Of a DNA stretch of 64,000 bases, positions 52,601 through 64,000 are shown one piece after another. The stretch's first letter is position 1, and the number at the start of each line of letters is the position of its first letter. The stretch comes from Antedon mediterranea. Taxonomy: Eukaryota > Echinodermata > Crinoidea > Comatulida > Antedonidae. Both the position numbers and the translations under genes were made by a program. The notes under the pieces are model-generated. The model was not told the origin of the DNA. It saw only the letters and a list, made by a program, of their open reading frames with translations, and made no database searches. The stretch is taken from contig NC_092679.1 in the NCBI RefSeq assembly GCF_964355755.1, positions 14,374,932-14,438,931 on the forward strand, given 5' to 3'.

Positions 52601-55600
52601 TGAGGTACTAATTCTAAGTGAAGTACTTTCAGATGAGGAACTGTACATTACAGTATTTATAGTGAGGGCAAACATTTACAGTTATGCAACTGGGAAACTT
52701 TATTCAACTGAGTTTTACAGTACTTATTCAACTGAGCCGCTATCATATCAATAATAAGGCACTTAAAAGCCCCCTTCCCTACGTTTTTTAGATCTAATGT
52801 AAAAATAATATTATATGGTCCTATTGCGATAACTTTTTTCGTCTTTAAACGGTTAAAAATGTGAAAAATAAGTTGATTCTAATAATTATAGCGGCCCGCT
52901 ATAAATCCCAAAATGCATTGCGCGCGGATTGATATTTTTGTTTTTCACCTGTAATTCGCCCACTTTTCGATCGATCGTGAGGCCAAAACAAATGGAAGAC
53001 TCCTAACCTTTCAGCGAAAATACCGGGTTTTTCCCAATTTGGAACTTATTCAAGCTGAAAAAACTTCAACTGAGGAAATTAGACATTTCTTAATTTACTT
53101 ATTTAACTAAGGCACATATTCAACTGGGGCACTTATTCAACTGAGAAACTTATTCAACTGAGGCACTTATTTAACTGAGGAACTATTCAACTGAGGAACT
53201 TATTCAACTGAGGAACTATTCAACCAAGGAACTTCAACTGAGAAAATTATACATTTCTTAATCTACTTATTCAACTGAACTAAGGCACATATTCAACTAA
53301 GACACATATTCAACTGGGGCACATATTCAACTGGGGAACTTATTCAACTGAAAGCACTTATTCTTGAACTGAAGTCTTTACAGCATTTATACAGTATACA
53401 AACTGAGTGGCTGATTAAAATCAAATCTTAAATAAACTGAGTTACCAATATTCAAATGAAGCACTTATTTTGAAATGATAGGCGCCTTTTCAACTGATGC
53501 ATTTATTTATGTACTGTACTTATTCAACTACTATAGCCACTTAATATTCAACTTAGGTACTTAGAGAACTTTAGTTCAATTGAAGTAGATTCAATTGAGG
53601 CATTTGCACAGTATTCAACTGAGATACTTGGTGAACGGAGGAACTTATTCAACTAAGACACTTATTCAACTGAGGCACTTATTTAACTGAGGAATTTATT
53701 CAACTGAGGCACTTATTCAAACTGAGGAACTTACTAGTATTCAAATTTGGTGAACTGAAGTGCTTATTCAATTGGCCACCAGCATTTGTAATTGTGTTAT
53801 GTACTATCAATAGTCCAACCATCCACTTTCTCTTACTTGTCTCATTACAGTAACATTCAAACTTTTTTTAAATCTCTTTTTTGATAAATTTGCTGATTTA
53901 CTGTATATAGAAATATGTATTTATTTCTTTTTGAACATTAATAAAACGGATAAATTAAAATTTTGTAATTGTATTTCTAATATTTGTTATATTTTCATCT
54001 GACACTGACAGGTTTCCATCATTTGACCACCATGCCAGTGACAGATTGATAGCCCTTCATATCATCATTAGATTTATTACACATCATCACATTTCAAGTG
54101 TTGATTTTTATCACTGATAATAAAACACAAAGTCACAATTTCACCATACAAAACTAGTAATAAAATGTTGTTATTATGGTTTTTTCAGGACTGAATAACA
54201 TGCATATAATAATATAATTAGTTATTGGAAATTCACTTTAAAATGGAAATATCCCCTGTCCCTCCCTTTCCTTGACCCCACCCTGTACATTAAATTTATG
54301 CACTTGTCAATTGTATGACCCACTATACGACCCCCGGGAGAGGTGCGTCATTTGTCCGATGTGCGTCATACTTTTGAATACCATGACGCACCCGTGCGTC
54401 AAAAAGGTGACTTACCTTTAGGTGACCATGACGCACCCATTTTGACGCACTGTGACCATGTTGTTTATGATATGGTGGGTAGTAAAGTGACGGACATTGA
54501 CGCACCTTGTTCATTGATGTGACGTACCATCTAGGTTTTTTGACGCACCCCTGCGTCAGTAATTATTTGTAAATGACACACCCATGACGCACCCATGACG
54601 CACCTCTCCCGGGGGTCGTATAGTGGGTCATACAATTGATAAGTGCATTACTACACATCACATTTCAAGTGCAGATTTTTATTACTGATAATAAACACTT
54701 AAACCAAAAATGTCACCATACAACATACACAAGTAATACATTTTTTTTTATAAATTAATATTAAATTATTTATTTCTTTTAGTTTACAGAACAAATCAAA
54801 AAAGCATAATTAAAAAAGTTTATGTTTGAACTAATTAGATCAAGGTCTAATTTTCTTATTCCATTCCAACATCATTATTGCATACTCCTTAAGGGTCTTT
54901 CACACCTGTTCCGGCACGGTTCCGGTCCGGCGAATCGAACATCAATGTTTCGTTTTCACGCGGCTATGCGCCAATCGATATGCGCGTAGCCGCGTGAAAA
55001 CGAAACATTGACGTTCGATTGGATTTTCCGGCGCCGGACTGGAACCGTGCTGGAACAGGTGTGAAAGACCCTTTAATCATGAACCACTCATGAGACAAGC
55101 TCAAGATAAAACCATTGAAACTAGATTGTGGTTAAGCGTATTTTGTTGACCGTTTGTGTGCGAAATTTGGCCGAGCATGAAAAAAGTCTGTTTAAATTTG
55201 AGAAATAAATATTTTTTTAGATTTACTGTAAAATATATTAAAACACTCTAACCTCATTGACAATTCACGTCCGTGCCCTCCTTGACTGATACCCTTCCTA
55301 TTAATAATCTTTTACACATTTGTTTATACAGAATGATTTTAAAGGCCAGTGTATACTTGGGGCCGACGTGAGGTGGAACACGAGTAGTAACTTTGTAATA
55401 TACACAGACGCCAGCAATGCATCCAAGTGCGCATTCTGTATGGGTCTTCACATTGTACTGTTAATTTTCAGTCTAGTCTATGCTACGTATTGGCTTGTAA
55501 CGCTTATCCTGCGAAAAGAAGGAGTGTAAGTTTTAATTCATTTGCATAATTAATATTCGTTAAATTAGTTTAATTCTTGACTCCATTATGTGTTTATGTC

Positions 55601-58600
55601 TGAACACTTTCATACATGTACTGTAACATTTTTTCCCATAAAAACTTTCTGCTTCCATTTACTTAATTTATTTTTTCTATACTCAAAGTACATGGTCAGG
55701 ACAGGGTATTCTGCCTCTATTAATGGCGTTTCCAATTGCGCAGGTCATTTTTAGTTTTATAATATTTTTATAGTTTCTTAGATTGTACTTAAATTGTTTA
55801 TTTGTTTAATTGTTAATTGTTTTGTTTAGATTCTTAAAATCATGATGAGGAAAAATTTAAAGCATTTTGATATATCCCCAATCCGGTAAAGAAATAAAAG
55901 ATAGGATTTATTCATTAATTTGTTTTCATTATCTCATTTATTTATCATACACATTATATTTATATACAAAACACATAATTATGTACAAATATCAGTGAGT
56001 ACTGTCAATCAGTGAACGAAATGTGGATATACAGTAAAGGCATAGAAACTTGCTAAATCACATCTCCAGTATATACAATATTTAGAAAAGAAATCAAATC
56101 TGTAGACCTCTGACAAGTTGATCACCTAAATAATAAATCTTAAAAAATAAAATATAAATACAATTTCCTTATCTTTAGCTGTAAAAAGAAATACATTCAT
56201 ATCACTGGATGGTGTTGAGTTTCTATGCCTATCATAGTATTAAATAAATAAGTAATTATAGTGAATGAATAAATACACACACAGTATATAAATTCCATCT
56301 CCAGTTTAAAATATCAATATTTTTAAAAAGAAATCCAATCCAGATTGCTATTTTTATTCTCGTTACCTGCTAGCTATCACCTGCAGATAAAAAATAATGT
56401 ATTTTGAATTATAATTGATAATATTCATGATGATACTCTGAGTGCTATTTTGGTTCATTGACTTAAGCATATATCACTGACAATAACTTATACATAATTA
56501 TTATTTTTCGCTCGATAGTGTGTATGTAGTAGAAAAGTGCCTCTAGTGGCATATGATAGTTCAACCTGTTTCAGTCTATTTTTAGTCTTTTGGTAATAGC
56601 TAGAATTCCATTGGCAGAATAAATTTTATTCTTATTTATAGAGGAGAGAAAAATAAAATTGAAAAGGCTATTAAACTGTATGCCTTTATTTGTGATGACC
56701 TGAGGATTTTATCTTCATGGCTTGTTGATATCTTTATGTGATGTGCATGCAAACTTTCATCCTCCCTCACCATTATCATCATTTTCCCTCACCATCATCA
56801 TCATTCTCCCTCACCATCATCATCATTCTCCCTCACCATCATCATCATCCTTCTCCCTCACCATCATCATCATCCTTCTCCCTCACCATCATCATCCTTC
56901 TCCCTCTCACCATCATCATCCTTCTTCCTCTCGCCATCATCACCCTCCTCTCTCACCATCATCATCATCCTCCCTCACCATCATCCTCCTCCCTCACCAT
57001 CATCATCATCCTTCCTCACCATTATCATCATTCTCCCCATTATCATCATTCTCCCTCCCTCACCATCATCATCATTCTCCCTCACCATCATCATCATCCT
57101 TCTCCCTCACCATCATCATCCTTCTCCCTCTCACCATCATCACCCTCCTCTCTCACCATCATCATCATCCTCCCTCACCATCATCATCATCCTCCTTCCT
57201 CACCATCATCATCATCCTCCATCATCATCCTCCTCCATCATCATCCTCCTCCCTCACCATCATCTCCCTCTTCCCTCACTATCATCATCATACTCCCTCA
57301 TCATCCTCCTCCCTCATCATCCTCCTCCCTCACCATCATCATCCTCCTTCCTCATCATCATCATCCTCCCTCACCATCATCATCCTCCTTCCTCTCCATC
57401 ATCATCCTCCTCCTCACCCTCATCCTCCTCCCTCACCATCATCATCCTTCTCCCTCACCATCATCATCCTTCTCCCTCCCCATCATCATCCTCCTCCCTC
57501 ACCATCATCATCCTCCTCCCTCACCATCATCATCCTCCTGCCTCACCATCATCATCATCCTTCCTCACCATCATCCTCCTCCTCCCTCACCATCATCATC
57601 ATCCTCCCTCACCATCATCATCATCCTTCCTCACCATCATCCTCCTCCTTCCTCACCATCATCCTCCTCCTTCCTCACCATCATCATCATCTTCCCTCAC
57701 CATCATCATCCTCCTCCCTCATCATCATCATCCTCCTCTCTCACCATCATCATCATACTCCTCTCTCACCATCATCATCCTCCTCCTCTTTCACCATCAT
57801 CATCCTCCTCCCTCACCATCATCCTCCTCCCTCTCCATCATCATCCTCCTCCCTCTCCATCATCATCCTCCTCCCTCTCCATCATCATCCTCCTCCCTCT
57901 CCATCATCATTCTCCCTCATCATCATCCTCTTCCTTCCTCATCATCCTCCCTCTCCATCATCATCCTCCTCCTCACCATCATCATCCTCCCTCATCATCA
58001 TCCTCCTCTCTCAACCTCCTCTCTCAACCTCCTCTCTCATCATCATCATCCTCCTCCCTCGGCATCATCATCCTCCTCCCTCGCAATCATCCTCCTCCCT
58101 CGCAATCATCATCCTCCTCCTCACCATCATCATCATCCTCTCTCACCATCATCATCATCCTCCCTCACCATCATCATCCTCTTTCCTCGCAATCATCATC
58201 CTCCTCCCTCCCTCCCTCACCATCATCATCCTCCTCCTCTCTCACCATCATCCTCTCTCACCATCATCATCCTCCTCCCTCGCAATCATCATCCTCCTCA
58301 CCATCATCATCATACTCCTCTCTCACCATCATCATACTCTCACCATCATCATCATCCTCCTCCCTCCCTCACCATCATCCTCCTCCCTCTCTCACCATCA
58401 TCATCCTCCTCCCTCTCCATCATCATCCTCCTCCTCACCATTATCATCCTCCCTCATCATCATCATCCTCCTTCCTCATCATCCTCCTCCTCACCATCAT
58501 CATTCTCCCTCATCATCATCCTCTTCCTTCCTCATCATCCTCCCTCTCCATCATCATACTCCTCTCTCACCCTCCTCTCTCATCATCATCATCCTCCTCC

Positions 58601-61577
58601 CTCGGCATCATCATCCTCCTCCCTCGCAATCATCATCCTCCTCCCTCACAATCATCATCCTCCTCCTCACCATCATCATCATCCTCTCTCACCATCATCA
58701 TCATCCTCCCTCACCATCATCATCCTCTTCCCTCGCAATCATCATCCTCCTCCCTCCCTCCCTCATCATCATCATCCTCCTCCTCCCTCACCATCATCCT
58801 CTCTCACCATCATCATCCTCCTCCCTCGCAATCATCATCCTCCTCCTGACCATCATCATCATACTCCTCTCACCATCATCATCCTCCTCCTCACCATCAT
58901 CATCCTCCCTCATCATCCTCCTTCCTCATCATCCTCCCTCACCATCATCATGCTCCTCCCTCTCCATCATCATCCTCCTCCTCACCATCATCATCCTCCC
59001 TCATTATCATCCTTCTCTCTCACCCCCCTCTCTCACCATCATTATCCTCCTCCCTCGCCATCATCATCCTCCTCCCTCGCAATCATCATCCTCCTCCCTC
59101 GCAATCATCATCCTCCTCCCTCACCTCACCATCATCATCCTCCCTCATCATCATCCTCTTCCCTCATCATCCTCATCCTCCTTCCACCTCATCCTCATCC
59201 TCCTTCCTCATCATCATCATCATCCTCTTTCATCACCATCATCATCCCCCTCCCTCACCATCATCATCCTTCCTCACCATCACATCAATCATCAAATCAA
59301 TGTATATTTATGTTTGTCATCCTTATATTATCATAATAATTTTGTTTAATTATGATAAAAAATGTTTAATCTTTTAATTGTTATTGTTAATGATAGCATA
59401 TTAAAAAACTATATTAATATGGAACATCTCTTTACAGTCGTATTTTTCAGATTATAACCATCTTTCTGTATGCAGCATTCACATTTTTAGTATTTGTACA
59501 AGCTGGTGTATTAACGCGAGGACTAAATCGATTCTGTGACGGCTTAACGTCTGGAGACATGGGTAGTCATATAGAATCGTAAGAATGCTTTTTTTATTTT
59601 CCTTAATGCCCCAGTGGTCTAATGCTTAAAGACAGTTGCATATCAAGCAGAAGGTTCTGAATTTTAATATTGCAACCAAAACATATAATATAATGCGTGT
59701 ATGTTTGTGATACAGAATCCAAGGTTAATGTCACCGGCGATGACCAACTACTTCACAAAAATTGCCAAACTACACCTAAACACAAGATCCTAGATCCTTG
59801 GGGGTCGTAAAGCAAAAGCTTCCTCATTCATCATTAATTCTATACAGTTAAACATTATATGCAGTAGATTCCTTGTGGTACGCCAGCCAGTGGCCTTAGG
59901 CTATGATATGCAGACATGTCTAGCATAAGCGGTATATAACTCTACTCCACTACTAATATAATACAACTATTGCCCGAAGGGTATCTTTTCTTGACTAATT
60001 ATGTTGTATGCATACAATTACAATGGCCTCCGTGCTCGGTACCTGTATAAAAATCTAGCGTCCTTGTGCTGTTAGAAATTTAGTTATGTCTCTTCAACCA
60101 CCGTTACTAAATATAGTAACATGTTCAGCATGGTAACATGTTCAGCATGGTAACAACATGTTCAGCATGTTTATTTTTAGTAACATACTGTATCCCCACA
60201 AACATTGTTACTAAATATAGTTAACATGTTCAGCAGGTTTATTTTTAGTAACATATCCCCACAAACATTGTTACTAAATATAGTTAACATGTTCAGCATG
60301 TTTATTTTTAGTAACATATCCCCACAAACATTGTTACTAAATATAGTTAACATGGTTCTGGTGCTAGAACGAGTCTTCTCGGATAAGGACTATAAACCGT
60401 AGGTCCAGTGTACACATAGCTCATGCGCACTTTAAAGAACCTAGTACATCTTTCGAGACGAGTAGGGGGTTACCCCAGTGTACTAGTCCACACAAACACA
60501 GCCACTGTCACACACAGCCACTGTACAAATTGGGACTGGACCGTTTTAGAGGTGTTTACCACCTGTTGGTCCAGATCCTTCACTAACTGAGTTAGTGAGA
60601 AGTCGAATAAATAAAAAATAAAATGTTCAGCATGTTTATTTTTAGTTAAACATATCCCCACAAACATTGTTACTAAATATAGTTAACATGTTCAGCATGT
60701 TTATTTTAAGTAACATACTGTATCCCCACCAACATTGTTGCTAAATAGAGTACTGTAACATGTTCAGCAACATAGTAACATATCCCCACAAACATTGTTA
60801 TATACGGTAGTAACATTGTCCCACAAACATTGTTATATAGTAACATTGTCCCACAAACATTGTTATATAGTAACATTGTCCCACAAACATCAATTGTTAC
60901 TATAGTATTAGTAGCATGTTTGTATAGTAACATGTCCTTCAAACTTTTTACTAAATGTAGTAAAGTGTTTAAAATAAAGTAAATAAAAAAAAAATGTTTC
61001 TATGTTTAGTAACATGTTTGAAGGGACATGTTACTAATAGCATTTATGACCACAAGTACATGTTTCTGTCAATTAAATGTTGGAATTCTCTCTCTAGCCA
61101 TTTTCTCTCCAACAGAAACAGTACCAATGTAATTATTGGTTTAATTTTCCTGAAAATGGAGTCTGTTCATGTAGCACAGCCATTTAACTTATTACCGTGG
61201 TGCTTCCTCCTGTTGTTGATCTCTTCTTTACTTTCCACCATTCAAACCTCATTATTAAATTTCCTAATGCATGCCCTGTTGACATTTATGTTTAATAGAA
61301 AAAACTAAATGCAAATCTTGGCTCGAAATTTAAAACAAATACAAATATTACTATTAATTATTACTATTAAATATTTGGTATTCATGATAAACACTTTCGT
61401 GCAGTTATTTTAATTTTATTTAAACTTTGGATATTTCTTCTGGAATAACCGTTATTTGGTAGTCAATGGCTGGTACAAATTAATACTTGTTCTTTCAGTT
61501 GTCAAGAATCACAAGATCTTGTTCGTTGGAAAGGTCTTAAAGGATCTGATTTCTATTCAATGTTAAAGAAAACACAG
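49555..61577 (+). CDS. TMEM179B-like: TMEM179B-like membrane protein, gene C (last exon not seen)
   Basis: Exons 49555-49659, 55332-55525, 55689-55743, 59451-59578 and 61499-61577; phases 0, 2, 0, 2, 0; 187 codons so far, all AG/GT. Layout follows genes A and B: a 35-codon first exon ending LVGKTK, a GQC motif after TM1 (FKGQCILGADVRW), a second hydrophobic segment (HIVLLIFSLVYATYWLV), a third (IITIFLYAAFTFLVFV), RGLNRFCDGL like HKLCKGL, and DFYSMLKKTQ like YFIKYFHSGQ. The piece equal to exon 3 of A and B is split in two here. The TM4 exon is missing; it probably lies beyond 64000. Diverges from gene B. Confidence 0.72.
49660..51311. other. Gene C intron 1, 5' part
   Basis: AT-rich intron; no exon, RNA gene or clear repeat seen. 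Confidence 0.4.
51312..51630 (+). mobile_element. tRNA-Ser/Leu-headed SINE, full length
   Basis: Head 51312-51393 folds as a class II tRNA: GTGAGTG/CACTCAC acceptor, A box GTGGCCGAGCGG, long variable arm, B box GGTTCGAGGC. The body (GGATAAGGACTATAAACCGT, GTGCACTTTAAAGAACC) is shared with 20820 and 60352, and it ends in (CAAA)n. The body resembles the conserved central domain of widespread metazoan SINE superfamilies (from memory). Confidence 0.85.
51631..52560. other. Gene C intron 1, middle
   Basis: AT-rich; nothing recognised. Confidence 0.4.
52565..53775 (+). repeat. Degenerate CAACTGAGGNACTTATT minisatellite
   Basis: Dozens of irregular 17-18-bp units built on TTCAACTGAGG(C/A)ACTTA, interrupted by unique DNA at about 52740-53040. 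Intronic in gene C. Confidence 0.85.
54299..54647. mobile_element. MITE-like element with 52-bp inverted ends, TTA target
   Basis: Ends TGCACTTGTCAATTGTATGA and its complement over about 52 bp with one mismatch; TTA on each side (54296-54298, 54648-54650). The interior is rich in TGACGCACC / GGTGCGTCA repeats in both orientations. Confidence 0.85.
54892..55072. mobile_element. MITE-like near-complete palindrome, TTA target
   Basis: 181 bp whose two halves are almost fully complementary (AGGGTCTTTCACACCTGTTC ... GGTGTGAAAGACCCT); TTA on each side. PIF/Harbinger-like. Confidence 0.85.
55332..55525 (+). CDS. TMEM179B-like: Gene C exon 2 (loop and TM2)
   Basis: TATACAG acceptor, perfect GTAAGT donor; NDFKGQCILGADVRWNTSSN, then TM2; phase 0 in, 2 out. 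Confidence 0.78.
55689..55743 (+). CDS. TMEM179B-like: Gene C exon 3, short
   Basis: 55 nt between ACTCAAAG and GTCATT; phase 2 in, 0 out; TWSGQGILPLLMAFPIAQ. Confidence 0.65.
56756..59290 (+). repeat. 2.5-kb CTC/ATC-rich simple-sequence array
   Basis: Irregular mix of CCTCACCATCATCAT, CCTCCTCC and CTCGCAATCATCATC words. Almost no G on this strand. Stop codons are rare by composition, giving long false frames (875 and 703 codons of Ser/His/Pro/Ile/Leu). Intronic in gene C. Confidence 0.95.
59451..59578 (+). CDS. TMEM179B-like: Gene C exon 4 (TM3)
   Basis: TATTTTTCAG acceptor, GTAAGA donor; IITIFLYAAFTFLVFVQAGV, then RGLNRFCDGLTSGDMGSHIE; phase 0 in, 2 out. Confidence 0.75.
60110..60965 (+). 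repeat. AACATGTTCAGCATG minisatellite
   Basis: About 65-bp units (TTTATTTTTAGTAACATATC, CCCCACAAACATTGTTACTA, AATATAGTTAACATGTTCAG) running on both sides of a SINE at 60352-60620. Confidence 0.85.
60352..60620 (+). mobile_element. SINE copy inside minisatellite
   Basis: Body from ATGGTTCTGGTGCTAGAACG, without the tRNA head; the 3' third differs from the other two copies; AAATAAA-rich tail. Confidence 0.8.
61499..61577 (+). CDS. TMEM179B-like: Gene C exon 5
   Basis: TTCTTTCAG acceptor, GTAAAT donor; 79 nt, CQESQDLVRWKGLKGSDFYS, then MLKKTQ; phase 2 in, 0 out. Confidence 0.75.
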
Positions 61578-62099
61578 GTAAATCAATTATATATTTATTA
61601 TACTAACTTCCATTTACATAAAGGAGTGTGTCGAGCATGAAAATGAGCGCAAATATCAGAATACGTCACAAATGTAAAGGTAACCGCAAATGTCAAGCCA
61701 TGCCACCTACAATTTATTTAAAAACTGCATTTCAAGACCTTAATGTCTACAATTTGTTTTATAAATTACCCATTATCGCAAATATAAAAACATATCAGCC
61801 ACAATGTAAAAACATATTAACTGCAAATTTATCTAAAAACATATCAACCGCAAATCTAATAATAAAGTATCCAAGTTTTGTCACACCCTGTTGAAATGTC
61901 ATAATTATTACACTGGGATATTCCCCTACTACTATATTAAAAGATGAGGATGATTCTCTCTTTTCAAAGTTTTTAAAATGTATGTACACAGAAGCAACAG
62001 CTTTTCGTCAGTCCGCATGTCTAACTAAATACTGTAGCATGGAACATATCTTTTCATCAGAAGTCTCGTTTAAAGTTCTTTAAAAAAAAAAATGTTGAC

Positions 62100-62660
62100 T
62101 ACTTCATTCTGTCAGAATGGGGCAGAATGAGAGTAGTGTTGCTTTTGCTCACAAAGTACTCCATTTTCATTTGCCTTTCAAAAAACGGATCTGCTCCATT
62201 ACTGATAATCATTATCTACACATATATAATATTGTATGCGGTTTTGTACACAAACGAAGGAGTTTACAGAAATACTGTAGGCCTTCTTAGATTAGAGCTA
62301 CATCTGTTAGCCTTTTGTCACTCCCTGTTGAAATTAGTACCCTGGAATAATCCCCTACTACTACTATCTTAAGAGATGAAGTTGATCTTTCTTTTCGATT
62401 TTGATACAAAATACCAAATAATAAAATGTATGTACACAGAACCAAAAGCTTTATGTCACTTTAAGGCAATAAGAGGGTTGCTTTTGCTCACAAAGTACTC
62501 CATTTTCGTTCATCTTTGTAAAGCTAATCTGCTCCATTGCTGATAATCAGTATTATTATCTGATCTACTAAAATTGTATGCAGTTTTGTACACAAACGAA
62601 GGAGTTTACAGAAATACTGTAGGCCTTCTTAGAGCCACATCTGTTAGCCTTTCAGTTCTT
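62100..62660 (+). repeat. Tandem duplication, about 340 bp, two copies
   Basis: TTGCTTTTGCTCACAAAGTA, TTGTACACAAACGAAGGAGT and AGAAATACTGTAGGCCTTCT occur at 62140-62300 and again at 62473-62635. Confidence 0.85.
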
Positions 62661-64000
62661 TAGCAATTAATCGGATATTCAATCTTCATGGCTTGTTGAT
62701 GTCTTTACGTGATGTGCATGCAAACTTTTAAAGAGCAGCTTATTACCAGTGAAACACAGTGGTTATATCAACATAATAAATATTGATAATTGTTTTTTAC
62801 AAATGTCGTTGCAGGCAATATTGAAGTAGAGTGTTTTAGGCTTACTAAAATCAATGTAATTTTAAAGTTTATTGGACTTAAAAAAAAAGAAGTTATCATT
62901 AAAAACATATTCAGAATACTCTATCCATACTAGATTTTCTAGAAAATTAGAAATACTGATATTGTTCAGCCCAAGGGAGTCCAGTATTGGGAGAGTTGAC
63001 ATGATGCAGAATCTTTAATTGATAATGACAATTTCTCAATGACTTTTCCCTAATCACTGTGGGTATTGTCTCAAATCAGAATATTACTGTAATCTCTTTA
63101 ACTACAAATCATGGATATGTCAACATAAGGAAATGTATTTTAATTGTTTTCAAATCCGGGATTATGAATTTAATTGTCTTCAATCAGTGAAGTGGAAGTT
63201 ATCAAGTTGTCTCTCAGTGAAGAGAATGTTCCTTTTCTAGTGTCCTTCCATGAGCACATACATACATAAGTCCAACTAAGTTTGATTATAACCTACGAAT
63301 GAATATGAATGACGTAAAAAGAGTATGAATATTATAAAAATAGGTAAATCATAATAACTGAATTGGCACAACTTTAAAGATTTGTGCAAACAAATTGTTC
63401 AACAACATCTTCAAAACCTGTTTGATGAAGTAACAGACAGAGTACATAATAAAAAGTACTTGTAATAACATAAACTATGCATAATGTAAACTATAAATAC
63501 ACTCACATACAATGTTCCCTCAGGAACATTCCTTCTCTAGCTCAAACTAATATTGATAGACAGAATAAAAACAATGCAACTAGGCCTAGATGATTACCTT
63601 ACAATAGAGCTAACTGATCCTACAACAGATGGACAGCTTGGGAAGATCACTGACTGAATCAAACACTAGATAAGCTGATGGATTCAATGATAGTAAAAGC
63701 ACTAGTTTGATTTGATTTATGATTTGATTTATTCAATATCGGCTCATAACAATAACAACAGAATACATAAAAATACAAAAAGCCAGGATTGTCAAAAGCG
63801 AACCCAATCACTGTTTAAAGACTTTCTTTTATTAGTTGAGAACCCCTGAAGAAATTAAGTTGATTTATATTGTCTGTTCTGCTTTCCATTAATTCATTAA
63901 TTAAACAAACATAACATTATTTGATTATTAACTAGCTTACTTTCTTTAATTATTTATATGTCTAGTTTGGGCAGTTCTTGTTCTAAATTCTCTATCTGCC
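62661..64000. other. Right end of window
   Basis: Non-coding; 62680-62735 matches 56708-56757 (CTTCATGGCTTGTTGAT, GATGTGCATGCAAACTTT). No TM4 exon for gene C found. The candidate at TCGTTGCAG, 62816, would add only four codons. Confidence 0.4.

Noticed and set aside
56722-59349. Open frames of 875, 703 and 128 codons
   Set aside because: Pure low-complexity Ser/His/Pro/Ile/Leu from the CTC/ATC repeat, open in more than one frame; intronic.
59606-59670. Possible tRNA-like SINE head (CAGTGGTCTAATGC, GGTTCTGAATTTT)
   Set aside because: A- and B-box matches are weak, no acceptor pairing and no tail identified.
62816-62829. Terminal exon of gene C at TCGTTGCAG
   Set aside because: Would add only four codons and no TM4; genes A and B encode TM4 in their last exon.

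Overview
This is a metazoan nuclear window. The evidence is GT-AG introns with conserved phases, a tRNA-Ser(GCU) gene that matches (from memory) the vertebrate one, tRNA- and 5S-derived SINEs, LINE fragments, a Ty3/gypsy LTR element and many MITE-like elements. The AT-rich introns and the mix of elements suggest a marine invertebrate, perhaps an invertebrate deuterostome, but the species cannot be named from sequence alone.

Region 1 (1-19,960) is a very large tandem array of one tRNA gene, tRNA-Ser(GCU). I count 84 units of about 220 bp plus a clipped one at the left edge, all on the + strand. Twenty-three are identical at all 82 positions to a solitary copy just outside the array (20404-20485). 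The rest carry substitutions, D-arm deletions, variable-arm deletions or an anticodon-loop insertion. The array has several levels of higher-order repeats (439, 1310 and 664 bp, plus blocks copied over 6.6-12.3 kb). It is broken once (about 11,710-13,270) by foreign DNA holding a decayed PIN/XPG-like nuclease ORF of a type common in invertebrate transposons.

Region 2 (21,268-24,438, + strand) holds the last five coding exons of a gene whose joined product resembles the C-terminal helical-repeat part of soluble adenylate cyclase. Its upstream exons are not in the window, so the tRNA array may lie inside one of its introns.

Region 3 (27,395-61,577) holds three related four-pass membrane protein genes (TMEM179B-like). 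Genes A and B are tandem on the - strand, each five exons and 219 codons. Gene C is on the + strand, diverges from B, and lacks its last exon. They were assembled from splice sites and phase, since no single open frame shows them. Between B and C lie a LINE fragment split by a nested insertion and a complete LTR retrotransposon (43,910-48,660; 5-bp target duplication, nearly identical LTRs). The LTR element is broken by a stop, a frameshift and a nested 5S-rRNA-derived SINE. Its primer-binding site is complementary to the 3' end of the tRNA-Ser(GCU) that fills the left third of the window.

The remainder is introns and intergenic DNA with MITEs (TTA/TAA or 8-bp target duplications), three copies of a tRNA-headed SINE family, minisatellites and a 2.5-kb CTC/ATC-rich simple repeat.
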